Shown: positions 10,657-20,110, counted from the stretch's first letter. The stretch: DNA of 64,000 nt from Litchfieldella anticariensis FP35 = DSM 16096 (GCF_000409775.1 NZ_KE332395.1:124001-188000); one strand, 5' to 3'. Notes: generated by a model not told the origin, from the sequence alone. Program-made: numbers and translations.

Positions 10657-11856
10657 TTACAGGTCCAACTGCCCCTTGGTCACGAAGTCTCCATCTTCGA
10701 CAGCCATTTCCACCACCACGCCCGGTACGTCGCCATTATCGTCGAACTCATGGCTACCTGACGCACCCTCGTAGTTGATGTCCTGACCATCGGCCAGCAA
10801 CTGCTTGGCCTTTTCCCATTCGCCCGGCAAGATGGTTTCGCCCGGGGCGGAAGCGACATCACGCAGCGCCTGGGAAAGCCCCTCGCGGCTGTCACTGCCA
10901 TTCTTCTCGATGGCCAGCCCCAACAGGAAGGCGGCATCGTAGGCTTGGGCAGCGAACACCGCACTGGGGTCAATACCGGCCTCTTTGGCGAATTCCGCGA
11001 AGATCTCCGAGCCGGGGATATCCGGCGAGCCAGGACGAGTGGCGATCATGCCTTCCAAGACATCGGCTCCAATAGCCTCGATCAGCGAGTCACCCACCAT
11101 GCCATCGGCACCGACGTACTGGGTGAACGCTCCGCTCTCATAGGCTTGACGCAAAATGGTCTGCCCGGATGTGTCGGCATAGGCCATCACCACCAGGGTC
11201 TCGGCACCTGTGGCCGATAGCGAGCCGAGTTCACTACGATAGTCGGCGCGGTTGTCCTCGTGAGCCTGGTTGGCTGTCACGGTTCCACCTTCCGACTCAT
11301 AGGTGGCCACGAAAGCATCGGCCAGACCACGGCCGTAGTCATTGTTGACGTAGGTCACCGCCACTTCTTCGATACCCTTGGATATCAACAGCTTGGCCAG
11401 CATCTCACCCTGGAACGCATCGGATGGTACGGTGCGGAACACCAGGTCGTTGTCGTCCAGTTCGGTAACCGCCGGTGCCGTGGAGGCTGGCGAGACCATC
11501 ACCACGCCGCCAGGAATGGCCGCATTGTTGGCAGCCGCTATCGTGGCACCGGTACACAGCGCCCCGACAATCGCCGTGACCTGTTCGGAGTTGACCATGC
11601 GATCCGCCGCGTTGGAAGCCGCCGAGGCATCGGAGCAGGTGGTATCACCGGTGGGAATCGCCAGCTGCTCGCCATCCAGAACGCCGCCCTGCTCATTGAT
11701 CTGGTTCACCGCCAACTGCGCACCGTCGAAGATGGGCGGCGTCAGGCTCTCGATGCCGCCAGTGAAGCCTCCCAAGAATCCGATCTTGACCTCGGCCTGC
11801 GCGACACCCGTGAAGGCGGACGCGGCGATCACCATTGCTAACAAGGCTTTTTTCAT
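10657..11856 (-). CDS. livK: Branched-chain amino-acid-type ABC transporter substrate-binding protein LivK
   Basis: A 399-residue periplasmic binding protein. The N terminus (MKKALLAMVIAASAFTGVAQA) is a Sec signal peptide cut before EVKIGFLGG, the usual first strand of Leu/Ile/Val-type binding proteins. The fold pattern (GAQLAVNQINEQGG, ALCTGATIAAANN, VTYVNNDYGRGLADAF, YDAAFLLGLAIE) is intact. I prefer the ATG at 11856, since GTGAGAA lies nine bases before it; a GTG at 11868 is possible. It is convergent with livGFHM, an arrangement that implies separate control of the binding protein. The ligand cannot be told from sequence. Confidence 0.88.
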   Translation of the reverse strand: MKKALLAMVIAASAFTGVAQAEVKIGFLGGFTGGIESLTPPIFDGAQLAVNQINEQGGVLDGEQLAIPTGDTTCSDASAASNAADRMVNSEQVTAIVGALCTGATIAAANNAAIPGGVVMVSPASTAPAVTELDDNDLVFRTVPSDAFQGEMLAKLLISKGIEEVAVTYVNNDYGRGLADAFVATYESEGGTVTANQAHEDNRADYRSELGSLSATGAETLVVMAYADTSGQTILRQAYESGAFTQYVGADGMVGDSLIEAIGADVLEGMIATRPGSPDIPGSEIFAEFAKEAGIDPSAVFAAQAYDAAFLLGLAIEKNGSDSREGLSQALRDVASAPGETILPGEWEKAKQLLADGQDINYEGASGSHEFDDNGDVPGVVVEMAVEDGDFVTKGQLDL

Positions 11857-12110
11857 GATTGTTCTCACTGTTGCCAGTTAAATTAGTACCTTAATAACTT
11901 TGGAATTGTTTACGCAAAAACACAAGCCAGGCTTCACCAACGCAAGCACGTCACACATCGTCGCTAATTCATTGATAAACTGTACTTTTAGGAATCTGCC
12001 CAACCCTCGACTGCGTCTCTTCAACGCTCTTCGCCATCAGGCACGGCAGATGACCATGGTCGACTATGCTTATCTCAGCCCCTATGTCGCAGCCTAACAA
12101 GGACAACACC

Positions 12111-12878
12111 ATGACAATCCGGCTGACCCACCCTCTGCCAAGCATCCGTTCCCTGGCATTCCTGTCGTCCCTGCTGATAGCGCCTCTCACTACTCTGGCC
12201 GGTGAAACCGTGACCTACGACATCAATGGCGAAACCTTCGAAGGCTACTTCGCCCCTGCCAATGGCGACTCACGCGGCAACGTGCTGATCATTCATGACT
12301 GGGACGGTCTGACCGACTACGAGGTCAAGCGCGCCGACATGCTCGCTGAAATGGGTTACGACGCCTTCGCCCTGGACCTTTACGGCCAAGGTAATCGTCC
12401 TGTCGATATCGACGCGCGCAAGGAGGAAACCGCCCGGCTTTACGAAGACCGCGAACGCATGAGCACACTCACCTTTGCCGGCCTGGCAAAGGCTCGCGAG
12501 AGAGGAGCCCACAATACCGTGGTCATGGGCTACTGCTTCGGTGGTGCCGTAGTACTCGAATTGGCTCGTTCCGGCAAGATCGAAGGCATTCGTGGTTATG
12601 CCACCTTCCATGGCAGCCTGGCCACCCCGGAAGGCCAATCCTATTCCAGCGACACGGCGCCGATCCTAATCGCCCACGGCGGTGCCGACAGCTCGGTCAC
12701 CATGGATGACGTCGCCACGCTCTCGGAGGAACTGGAAGCCGCCGGCGTCACCTACGAGATCCAAGTCTATTCCGGCGCTCCGCACGCCTTCACCGTGTTT
12801 GATGGAGACCGCTATCAGGAACGCGCCGACAAGCAGTCGTGGGACGCCTTCAGCGACTTCCTCAAGACCCATCTATGA
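12111..12878 (+). CDS. Exported dienelactone hydrolase family protein
   Basis: A 255-residue alpha/beta hydrolase with a predicted signal peptide (MTIRLTHPLPSIRSLAFLSS ... TTLA-GE). The nucleophile elbow GYCFGGAV has Cys, as in dienelactone hydrolases; the acid is in the GGADSSV segment and the His in SGAPHAFT. Early in the domain, IIHDWDGL supplies the oxyanion side. The substrate is unknown; periplasmic location makes a role in chloroaromatic breakdown unlikely. The ATG at 12111 follows AAGGACAAC; upstream in-frame ATGs would add a tail before the signal peptide. Its stop overlaps the start of the next gene (ATGA). Confidence 0.8.
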   Translation: MTIRLTHPLPSIRSLAFLSSLLIAPLTTLAGETVTYDINGETFEGYFAPANGDSRGNVLIIHDWDGLTDYEVKRADMLAEMGYDAFALDLYGQGNRPVDIDARKEETARLYEDRERMSTLTFAGLAKARERGAHNTVVMGYCFGGAVVLELARSGKIEGIRGYATFHGSLATPEGQSYSSDTAPILIAHGGADSSVTMDDVATLSEELEAAGVTYEIQVYSGAPHAFTVFDGDRYQERADKQSWDAFSDFLKTHL

Positions 12879-13930
12879 ACATGGACGTTATCGTACTGAA
12901 AGGCAGCCGCGCCGCCATCGGCCATGAGCATGGGCGACGCTACGCCAAGCAGATCGTCGCCAGCCTCGAGGTCTACGACCGGCTGTTTCGTGATTTCGCT
13001 GAACTCGACTGGCGTCAGGCTCGCCTGCAAGCGAAGCGCTTTCTGCCGGCAATCGAGCGTCACTTCCCGGGAATCCTGGACGAACTCGGTGGCCTGGCCC
13101 AGGGTGCCGGCATCGACTTCGACGATATCCTGACCCTCAACTGTCGTAGCGAAATATCCTTGACCCGGGCCAGTGGTGGCTGCTCGGCCTTCTCGCTGAA
13201 TCGCCGTGGTCAGCAGTGGCTGGCCCAGAACTGGGACTGGCGCCAGGATCAGCTACACAACGTGGCGGTACTACGGATCGAACTCGATAACGGAACGACG
13301 CTAATCAGCGTTGGCGAGGCCGGCATGGTCGCCAAAATCGGCCTCAATGCTCATGGTATCGGCGTATGCCTCAATGCCATCCGCTCGCGCACCTGCGGCG
13401 ATGGCCTGCCGATCCACTTTGCCCTGCGCAAGATGCTCGAAAGCCCCGACTTCGCCACGGCGAAGCGCGTGACGACCCACGACCGCGTCGCCTCACCTGC
13501 CCATTTCCTGCTCGCCAGCGCCGAGGGGCAGGTGGAAGGGCTCGAAGTGCACCCCGGCGCCCCGGGCGAACTTTCATCGCAAAACGGCATCGTCACTCAC
13601 ACCAACCACCTCTACACACAAGCCGCGACCACCTGCGTGGAAGACTTCCCACGCCCCGATTCCGCGACACGCCTGAGCCGGCTAGATCAGCTACTGGCCA
13701 GGCAGATCGATGAAACGCCACAGGCACTGTTTGAACTGCTCAGCGACCATGACAATGCCCCGACGTCGATCTGCCGCCACACCAACCACGCCCAGCCCGA
13801 AGCCGAACGCATGGAAACCCTGTTCTCGGTGGTCATGAACCTCAGTCGCCGCGAGTTTCACTTTCGATTGGGTAAGCCTTGTGATCCCATCGACAGCCTG
13901 ACGCTGGGTCTAGCGAACGAAGTAGCCTGA
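12875..13930 (+). CDS. C45 family autoproteolytic acyltransferase/hydrolase
   Basis: A 351-residue protein of the acyl-CoA:6-aminopenicillanate acyltransferase family (Ntn hydrolase fold). These enzymes cut themselves at a Gly-Cys bond to expose the catalytic Cys; here the site is SGGCSAFSLN. Other family marks are LNCRSE before it, QNWDW after it, GLNAHGIGVCLNAI and a conserved TNH. The natural acyl substrate is unknown; in bacteria such enzymes are often amidases. The start overlaps the stop of the upstream hydrolase by four bases, so the two are co-translated; a second ATG lies two codons later. Confidence 0.8.
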   Translation: MNMDVIVLKGSRAAIGHEHGRRYAKQIVASLEVYDRLFRDFAELDWRQARLQAKRFLPAIERHFPGILDELGGLAQGAGIDFDDILTLNCRSEISLTRASGGCSAFSLNRRGQQWLAQNWDWRQDQLHNVAVLRIELDNGTTLISVGEAGMVAKIGLNAHGIGVCLNAIRSRTCGDGLPIHFALRKMLESPDFATAKRVTTHDRVASPAHFLLASAEGQVEGLEVHPGAPGELSSQNGIVTHTNHLYTQAATTCVEDFPRPDSATRLSRLDQLLARQIDETPQALFELLSDHDNAPTSICRHTNHAQPEAERMETLFSVVMNLSRREFHFRLGKPCDPIDSLTLGLANEVA

Positions 13931-13987
13931 TTTCGACAGTTCGGAAATGCTAAAGGTCTCGAGGCAGACAGTCAGAAGAGCTTTTCG

Positions 13988-14002
13988 TATACTTTATGCA
14001 AT
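13988..14002 (-). promoter_or_regulatory. Candidate GntR operator upstream of its own gene
   Basis: On the minus strand this reads ATTGCATAAAGTATA, which differs from ATTGTATAAAATATA at the hypO/hypRE promoter (22997-23011) by two transitions. It lies 26 bases before the gntR start, a fitting place for autoregulation. Confidence 0.55.
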
Positions 14003-14027
14003 ACAAAGACGCCACAGTGGATATTGA

Positions 14028-14693
14028 ATGTACAAAACACGTGCTCAGTACGTTACCGATGATCTCCGCCGGCGCATTTTGAGCGGCGAGTTCCAAGGCG
14101 GCGCTCAGTTACGTCAGGATGCCCTGGCCAGCGACTACGACGTCAGTCGCATCCCCGTACGCGAGGCCTTGCTGAACCTGGAGGCCGAGGGCCTGGTCGA
14201 GTTCATACCTCATCGAGGCGCTTTCGCTACCGAGCTTTCGGTGGCCACCATACGCGAGCTGTTCGATCTACGCGTGCTGCTGGAAACCTACCTGCTTGAG
14301 CGGGCCATCCCCAACATGAGCGAGGCCAACCTCAGTGCTGCCGGCCAGATCCTCGACAAGTATGATGCGGCACTGGATAGCGGGAGTCAGATCGACAACT
14401 GGAGCGAGTACAACTTCGCTTTTCACAAGGCACTGTACGCCCCCGCCGAGCTACCCGAAACCATGAGCATGGTGACTCACCTCAATACCAAATCCGATCG
14501 CTACATCCGCATGCAGTTGCTCTACACCCAAGGGATCGAAAAGGCCGAGCGCGAGCACCATGCCCTGCTTGAGCTGTGCCGCGACCGCAAGGCCAAGGAA
14601 GCCTGTGAGCTGCTGCGTCAACATATTCTCGAGGCCTGTGAGGGTATCGCCACGCTGCTGGAGGCACAGGCGCTAGAAAGTGAGACCGGCTAA
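14028..14693 (+). CDS. GntR/FadR-family regulator of the hydroxyproline locus
   Basis: A 221-residue regulator. Residues 5-70 form a winged helix of GntR type (DLRRRILSGEF ... SRIPVREALLNLEAEGLVEFIPHRGAF); residues of about 80-210 form an FCD ligand domain (ELFDLRVLLETYLLERA, NFAFHKALY, REHHALLELCRDRKAKEACELLRQHI) with the histidines that usually bind a metal and a carboxylate ligand. It is convergent with the TRAP genes and stands at the far end of the hydroxyproline cluster. A motif shared with the hypO/hypRE promoter suggests it controls that promoter and its own. The inducer is inferred to be hydroxyproline or an intermediate. Confidence 0.88.
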   Translation: MYKTRAQYVTDDLRRRILSGEFQGGAQLRQDALASDYDVSRIPVREALLNLEAEGLVEFIPHRGAFATELSVATIRELFDLRVLLETYLLERAIPNMSEANLSAAGQILDKYDAALDSGSQIDNWSEYNFAFHKALYAPAELPETMSMVTHLNTKSDRYIRMQLLYTQGIEKAEREHHALLELCRDRKAKEACELLRQHILEACEGIATLLEAQALESETG

Positions 14694-14709
14694 TCTCCTC
14701 GTTCGGCCA

Positions 14710-16029
14710 TTAGAATCCCACGACTCTATCAGGCAGCCATGTAGCGGTAGCCGGGAAAGAAGCCACGATAGCGAGTGTCACCAGTTGCGCCACGATGAAA
14801 GGGACAACGCCGCGACACATCTGCCCATAAGTGATGGAAGGAGGCGCTATCGACTTCAGATAGAATATGGAGGAAGCCATAGGCGGTGTCAGATAGCTCG
14901 TTTGTATCGTCACCAGCACCATGACAGCGAACCAGATAGGATCGATCCCAAGGCTTCTCACGACCGGCGTAAAGATAGGGACGCAAATCAAGACGATTGA
15001 TGTCCAGTCCAAGACGAAACCAAGCACGAAGGTCACTGCAAGAAAGAACAGAATCACACTCAGCTGACCGCCACCAAAGCTTGCGGCAATATCCGCCACC
15101 AACCTATCGCCACCATTGACGGCAAATATTCCGGTAAACATGGTTCCACCCGCGACGATCAACAAGATCATCGACGTTATTCTTACCGTCATGGCAAGAG
15201 AGTCATTCAAGGACCTGACACTCAGGCCTTTATTCATCAACGAAAGAATCAAGGCACCTGCGACACCGACCGCAGCCGCCTCCGTCGGGGAGGCGATACC
15301 ACCGAGAAGAGAGCCCAAGACAGCGATCATCAGAAGCACAGGTGGAACCAACGCCTTGAATGTTATGGCAAGCTTCTCTCCAAGTGGTAGTTCGATTTCC
15401 TGCGAGGCAACGGCCGGGCCATCCTGAGGCCTGAGCATGCATCTTCCCAGCACATACACGGCGAACAAGGTCAACATGATGACTCCGGGGAAGATGATGG
15501 CCGAAAACAACGCGCCTATGGAAAGCTGAGCCAACGCAGCATAAACCACGACAATGACTGTTGGTGGAATGATCGTTCCCAAGGACCCACCAGCGCAAAT
15601 GGTTCCAGAGATCAGGGAGTTGCTATATCGATAGGCATGCATTGCAGGTATTGCCATCAACCCGATCATGATTTCCACGGCCCCAACGACACCCGAAGCC
15701 GCCGCAAAAATAGCTGCCATCGCAATGGTAGTAAGTGAAAGGCCACCTGGAAGCCTTCCTAGCCACATCTGAATGGCACCAAACAAATTCTTGGCAATCC
15801 CCGACTTTTCCAGTATTGCTCCCATCAGCACGAACAACGGAATCGAAGACAGTATGTAATTCGACGCAGCACTATAAATACTTCCATAGAGCTGTTGAAA
15901 CACCATTGGACCAAAGGCAAACCAACCTGCTATCACAGATACGACAGCCAACGAGAAAGCAATCGGAATTCCGAGAAAAATCATCACGAACAGCCCTGGA
16001 AACATCAGGGCAGCAATGGCCATATCCAT
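14710..16029 (-). CDS. TRAP transporter large permease (DctM)
   Basis: A 439-residue protein with about twelve hydrophobic segments, the normal size for the large TRAP subunit that carries the transport path. Family marks include the GIPIAFSLAV start region, FVLMGAILEKSGIA, ASGVVGAVEIMIGLMAIP and the GGSLGTIIPPTVIVVVYA stretch. It is translated after dctQ with a one-base overlap (ATGGATATG region). Base composition is visibly lower in GC than the genes on both sides. Substrate inferred from context: hydroxyproline or a related compound. Confidence 0.92.
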   Translation of the reverse strand: MDMAIAALMFPGLFVMIFLGIPIAFSLAVVSVIAGWFAFGPMVFQQLYGSIYSAASNYILSSIPLFVLMGAILEKSGIAKNLFGAIQMWLGRLPGGLSLTTIAMAAIFAAASGVVGAVEIMIGLMAIPAMHAYRYSNSLISGTICAGGSLGTIIPPTVIVVVYAALAQLSIGALFSAIIFPGVIMLTLFAVYVLGRCMLRPQDGPAVASQEIELPLGEKLAITFKALVPPVLLMIAVLGSLLGGIASPTEAAAVGVAGALILSLMNKGLSVRSLNDSLAMTVRITSMILLIVAGGTMFTGIFAVNGGDRLVADIAASFGGGQLSVILFFLAVTFVLGFVLDWTSIVLICVPIFTPVVRSLGIDPIWFAVMVLVTIQTSYLTPPMASSIFYLKSIAPPSITYGQMCRGVVPFIVAQLVTLAIVASFPATATWLPDRVVGF

Positions 16030-16532
16030 TATTGTTTTTCTCCCGATAAGTTATCCATGTAAATAAAGCGAATGCCCTGAACCAGGATCTGCAAGGAAAA
16101 CAATGTCAGACCAAGTGCTATGGTCGAGTAGAATGGCCACATTTGGGGAGCCCAAATACTGACCGTTTCCACCTCACCTGAAACGTAAGCCCGAAAAGTT
16201 CTCTCCCAGCCATACCAAGCCATGCAAGACATGATGGGAGCAACCATCCCCAGATAGACAACGGCATTGATCGACCGAGAGACACGAGCAGGGAACCGTT
16301 GACTGAGAAAATCGACACGGACATGCCCATCTATCTTGGCAGTCCAGGCCACACCGAGCATAAATGCCGCCCCGGTGGCCATATATGACAAGTCGAAAGC
16401 CCAGATAGTGGACGCATTGAAAACATATCTTGCAATTACCTCATAGAGCATGGCCACCACAAGCACCAGAAACAGCACTCTGCTCACAAGAGACAAGAAC
16501 ACAGAAGCCCTATCGATAAGATTTATTATCAT
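16029..16532 (-). CDS. TRAP transporter small permease (DctQ)
   Basis: A 167-residue protein with four hydrophobic segments, standard for the small TRAP membrane subunit. The motif EVIARYVFNASTIWAFDLSYMATGAAFMLG is the family signature (xxRYVFxxSxxWxEExxRxxxxWxxFLG type). The ATG at 16532 sits directly behind a run of six G followed by AGC; a TTG eleven codons upstream has no better site. It lies between dctP and dctM in the same low-GC block. Confidence 0.88.
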   Translation of the reverse strand: MIINLIDRASVFLSLVSRVLFLVLVVAMLYEVIARYVFNASTIWAFDLSYMATGAAFMLGVAWTAKIDGHVRVDFLSQRFPARVSRSINAVVYLGMVAPIMSCMAWYGWERTFRAYVSGEVETVSIWAPQMWPFYSTIALGLTLFSLQILVQGIRFIYMDNLSGEKQ

Positions 16533-16584
16533 GCTCCCCCCATGACTGGAAAGGAGGCCCGACAAGGCCTCCTTTAACGAGATA

Positions 16585-17637
16585 TCATTCTTTTATCAGA
16601 TAGTTACTTTCCGATATCCAAAGATCACGATAGGCCAAATAATTCTCGAGAATTTCCGCCATCATAGGTCTGCCATTGTCGGCTTCTTCCTGAGCCTTCT
16701 TCGCTATCCAATCACGACCACTATTGCCGAGATCTTCAACGAAGCTACTCTCCAACGTGATGACTTCATTCCTTCCCGAGCGATAATCCACCATCGCTTC
16801 CCTGTCATGGCGGTAGAAATAGCTAAGGCCTTCATAAGTCGTTAACTTGGCAGCGGCCTCCAACAGTGGTTTCAACTCACTTGGAAGCTGGTCCCATGTT
16901 TCTTGCTTCACCACCACTTCCCATAGGAATGTCGGTTGGTGAACGCCAGGAACTACGATGTACTTGGCAGCCTCGTGGAAGCCTTCCGGCAAGTTGCCAG
17001 AGGGTGTTGCCCACTCAACGGCATCGACCCCTTTTCTCTGCAATAACGTATAGGTATCACCGGGAGGAACGACGGTGGGTACTGCGTTGTAATAGCCCTT
17101 CATGACTTCGGCCCAAGGGCCGGACGTTCTATATTTCAAACCTTCAAGGTCTTCTGCCCCTCTGATGGGCACATTCGAGTGCGCAAATATTTCGGAAGAG
17201 CCAATACCTACGATAAGAGAGTGCAGCCCTTCACTTTCGCGAAGCTCTCTTAGCCTTTCCTGGCCACCCCCTTCATATATCCAATTGATATACGCTTCCG
17301 GCCCCATCCCGCCCGGAAATCCAGAAAAGATGGCATTGACGGGATTCTGGTTCACCAGATAACTAGGCGTTGAATGACCAGCCTCTACCGTTCCTTCCTT
17401 GACCGCATCATAGACTTGTAAGGCAGGCACGATGACACCTGCTCCAAAAGGCCTGATGTCGACTCGACTCTCGGTGAGGGTGGCGACATTATCGGAAAAT
17501 CTCTCCAGGAAGTTCTCGTAGTAGGGGGAGCCCGCAGGCACCGATGTTGGTACGCGCCACGTCACATCTGCCGCAACGGCATGTGCACTCATTACGGCTG
17601 CCGTTGCCAAGGCAGTCACCATTTTCATTGTTTTCAT
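16585..17637 (-). CDS. TRAP transporter substrate-binding protein (DctP)
   Basis: A 350-residue periplasmic binding protein with signal peptide MKTMKMVTALATAAVMSAHAVA-ADVTW. The DctP pattern is seen in DNVATLTESRVDIRPFGAGV, LKYRTSGPWAEVMKGYYNAVPTVVPPGDTYTLLQRKGVDAVEW (the Arg that pairs with the ligand carboxylate lies in the KYRTSG part). The ATG at 17637 has GAGGTGA six bases before it; a GTG at 17646 also exists. It heads the dctP-dctQ-dctM block, 86 bases after the aldehyde dehydrogenase gene. The ligand is inferred from context only. Confidence 0.88.
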   Translation of the reverse strand: MKTMKMVTALATAAVMSAHAVAADVTWRVPTSVPAGSPYYENFLERFSDNVATLTESRVDIRPFGAGVIVPALQVYDAVKEGTVEAGHSTPSYLVNQNPVNAIFSGFPGGMGPEAYINWIYEGGGQERLRELRESEGLHSLIVGIGSSEIFAHSNVPIRGAEDLEGLKYRTSGPWAEVMKGYYNAVPTVVPPGDTYTLLQRKGVDAVEWATPSGNLPEGFHEAAKYIVVPGVHQPTFLWEVVVKQETWDQLPSELKPLLEAAAKLTTYEGLSYFYRHDREAMVDYRSGRNEVITLESSFVEDLGNSGRDWIAKKAQEEADNGRPMMAEILENYLAYRDLWISESNYLIKE

Positions 17638-17676
17638 GCTGTTCACCTCGTTGTTGTCTTTGTTCCATCAGGGGGC

Positions 17677-17704
17677 GCCTGACCGCCTAAAAAAACGGCC
17701 AGGC
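17677..17704 (-). other. Hairpin between hypH-like gene and dctP
   Basis: On the minus strand the arms GCCTGGCCG and CGGTCAGGC (one mismatch) enclose a T-rich loop. No T run follows, so full termination is unlikely; it may separate expression of the enzyme genes from the TRAP genes. Confidence 0.4.
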
Positions 17705-17723
17705 ATTCTGAGGACCGGGATAC

Positions 17724-19217
17724 TCAGTTCACGTACCACACCGTCTTGGTCTGCACGTACTGCTCAAAGGCTTCCATGCCGTTGTCACGTCCACCGAAGC
17801 CAGAGAGCTTGTAACCGCCAAATGGGGTGGTGATATCGCCTTCCGAAAAGCCATTCACCGACACGGTGCCGGCGCGAATACCGAATGCCATGCGGTTGGC
17901 GCGCTTGATGTCGGCGGTGTAGAGCGAGGCTGCCAGCCCATAGGCGGTATCGTTGGCAAGCGCCAGGGCTTCCTCTTCGCTATCGAAGGCGGTCACCGCC
18001 AGCAATGGGCCGAATACTTCTTCCTGGAACAGCCGCATGCCGGGGGTCACCTCGTCATAGATGGTGGGTTCCACGAACCAACCGCTACCCTGTGCAAGGG
18101 TCTGCCCGCCATGCACCAGCCTGGCCCCTTCTTCCTTGGCGGCTTCGAGGAAGCCACGTACCTTGTCGAAGTGCACTTGCTCGATCATGGGCCCGATACG
18201 CGTGGCAGGATCAGTGGGGTCACCGACTCTCCAGGCGTCAAGTCCGACAATCAGCTTTTCGATCAGGGCATCCTTGATGCTGCGCTCGACGATCAGCCGC
18301 GAGCCGCAGCTACAGTTCTCTCCCATGTTCCAGAAGGCGGCATTGAGCACGTCGTCGACAATGGCCTCCAAATCCGGCACATCGGCGAACACCACTTGAG
18401 GACTCTTGCCACCGCATTCGAGGACGATCTCCTTGAGGTTGCTGCGCGCGGAATATTCGAGGAACTTGCGCCCTACCTCGGTGGAGCCGGTGAAGGACAC
18501 CACATCCACATCGGGATGCAGGCCCAGCGGCTGGCCGGTATCTTCACCGTGGCCTGTCACCAGCAGCAATGCCGATTCCGGCACCCCGGCCTGATGGGCC
18601 AGTTGCACCATGCGGAAGGCGCTCATCGAGGTCTGTTCCGCCGGCTTGACGATCACCGAGTTGCCGCTGGCCAGGGCGGGGCCAACCTTCCAGGCAAACA
18701 TCTGGGCCGGGAAGTTCCACGGCAGCACCGCGCCCACCACACCGACGGGCTCTTTAACGATCAGCCCCAATGCATCACCACCGGTAGGGGCGACCTTGCC
18801 ATAGAGCTTGTCGACGGCTTCGGCATACCAGGCCAGGGTATTGATGGTCTCGGGAATATCGGTCTCACGGCATTCCGTGATCGGCTTGCCGGCATCGATG
18901 CAGTCCAGCGCCGCCAATTCCTCGGCATGCTGTTCGAGCAACGCCACCCAACGCAGCATGACCCGCTTGCGCTCCGCGGGCGCCAGGCGTGACCACGCAC
19001 CATCGACAAAACCAGACCGAGCGGTGCGCACCGCAGCATCGACGACTTCGGCACTGCCACGGGCCACTTGGCCGATTTCCGAGCCATCATGCGGTGCCAG
19101 GGTGGCAAAGCTCGGCTGCGCTTCCGCCTGCAGGCCGGGTACCAGATGCCCAGCCCACAGCCTACCCTCGCGGGCACGTGCAAAAATCTGTTCCACTGTC
19201 AGGGGTTGATTAGTCAT
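17724..19217 (-). CDS. Aldehyde dehydrogenase, probable 2-oxoglutarate semialdehyde dehydrogenase
   Basis: A 497-residue NAD(P)-dependent aldehyde dehydrogenase. The catalytic Cys is in NMGENCSCGSR, the general base Glu in LECGGKSPQ, and the cofactor-binding FTGSTEVGRKF is intact; VLPWNFPAQMFAWKVGPALASGN is also standard. In the hydroxyproline pathway the last step oxidises 2-oxoglutarate semialdehyde to 2-oxoglutarate, and this gene is placed directly after the deaminase gene with a two-base gap. I chose ATG 19217 with GGGAGAG before it. By sequence alone it could also act on aminobutyraldehyde-type substrates; the function comes from context. Confidence 0.82.
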   Translation of the reverse strand: MTNQPLTVEQIFARAREGRLWAGHLVPGLQAEAQPSFATLAPHDGSEIGQVARGSAEVVDAAVRTARSGFVDGAWSRLAPAERKRVMLRWVALLEQHAEELAALDCIDAGKPITECRETDIPETINTLAWYAEAVDKLYGKVAPTGGDALGLIVKEPVGVVGAVLPWNFPAQMFAWKVGPALASGNSVIVKPAEQTSMSAFRMVQLAHQAGVPESALLLVTGHGEDTGQPLGLHPDVDVVSFTGSTEVGRKFLEYSARSNLKEIVLECGGKSPQVVFADVPDLEAIVDDVLNAAFWNMGENCSCGSRLIVERSIKDALIEKLIVGLDAWRVGDPTDPATRIGPMIEQVHFDKVRGFLEAAKEEGARLVHGGQTLAQGSGWFVEPTIYDEVTPGMRLFQEEVFGPLLAVTAFDSEEEALALANDTAYGLAASLYTADIKRANRMAFGIRAGTVSVNGFSEGDITTPFGGYKLSGFGGRDNGMEAFEQYVQTKTVWYVN

Positions 19218-19219
19218 TG

Positions 19220-20110
19220 TCACTCTCCCTTTCGCTTGGCCTCGAAGGCGTCCAAGGCATCGAGAAATGCCTGTGCATCGTCTGCGGATAGTGGGCGCAG
19301 CGGAGGGCGGACCTCACCGGCATTGACGCCGTGGCGACGGCACCCCAATTTGGCCTTCTGGTTGTAGTCGGCCGCTTCCATGTTCTGAATCGCCGGCAGC
19401 ATGTCGCGCATCAGGTCGCGTACCTGATGCCAGTCTTCGCGCTTGGCGGCTTCCAGCATGCTGACCTGCTCGGCCGGGAAGACGTTGGCGCCACCGCTGA
19501 TCCAGGAGCGGGCGCCCCAGAACAGATAGTCGGCGGCCTGATCGTCAGAGCCGCAGACGACCTGGAACTCCGGCCCAGCCATTTGCATCAGCGCCAGGGC
19601 ACGGGTGAAGTCGCCGCTGCTCTCCTTGATGCCGATGATCCCCGGTATCCGCGCCAGCTCGGCGACGGTTTCCAGATCGAGGTTCACGCCAGTACGGGCG
19701 GGGAAGTTGTAGAGGATGATCGGCAGGTCCGTGGCCGCCGCCACATCCCGGTAGTGCGCGATGACCTCTTCCTGGTTGGGCAGGCTGTACGCCGGAGGCG
19801 CCAACATCAGTGCCTGATAGCCCAATGCCTTGGCCTGCCCGGCACGTTCGATCGCTGCGGCAGTGGAGAGCGAGTTGATTCCGGCGATCGCCAGTGCCTG
19901 CTCGCCAAGCGTCTCACGTACGGTGCGCAAGACCGCCTCGCGCTCCTGCTCATCCAGGGCGTAGTACTCACCGGTGGTGCCACAGGCGACGATGCCGCGC
20001 ACACCGGCTTCCATGAATCGGGCAACCAAGGCCCGTAGTCCTTCCAGGTCTACTCGCCCTTGAGCGTCGAAGGGGGTAACGATTGGTACCAATACACCAT
20101 CGAGTTGCAT
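19220..20110 (-). CDS. Dihydrodipicolinate synthase family enzyme, probable pyrroline-4-hydroxy-2-carboxylate deaminase
   Basis: A 296-residue class I aldolase-fold protein. The Schiff-base Lys is in IIGIKESSGDF, the helper Tyr in IILYNFPARTG, and GTTGEYYALDEQER is the family's substrate loop (the usual GTTGE-x-x-x-L). In hydroxyproline catabolism such enzymes deaminate and dehydrate 1-pyrroline-4-hydroxy-2-carboxylate to 2-oxoglutarate semialdehyde, and the neighbours are exactly the other three enzymes. A plain DapA role is unlikely in this setting. The ATG at 20110 has AAGGAAG at a good distance. Confidence 0.83.
   Translation of the reverse strand: MQLDGVLVPIVTPFDAQGRVDLEGLRALVARFMEAGVRGIVACGTTGEYYALDEQEREAVLRTVRETLGEQALAIAGINSLSTAAAIERAGQAKALGYQALMLAPPAYSLPNQEEVIAHYRDVAAATDLPIILYNFPARTGVNLDLETVAELARIPGIIGIKESSGDFTRALALMQMAGPEFQVVCGSDDQAADYLFWGARSWISGGANVFPAEQVSMLEAAKREDWHQVRDLMRDMLPAIQNMEAADYNQKAKLGCRRHGVNAGEVRPPLRPLSADDAQAFLDALDAFEAKRKGE

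Noticed and set aside
18111-18992. 293-residue plus-strand frame opposite the aldehyde dehydrogenase gene
   Set aside because: Antisense shadow; the minus-strand gene has all catalytic residues.
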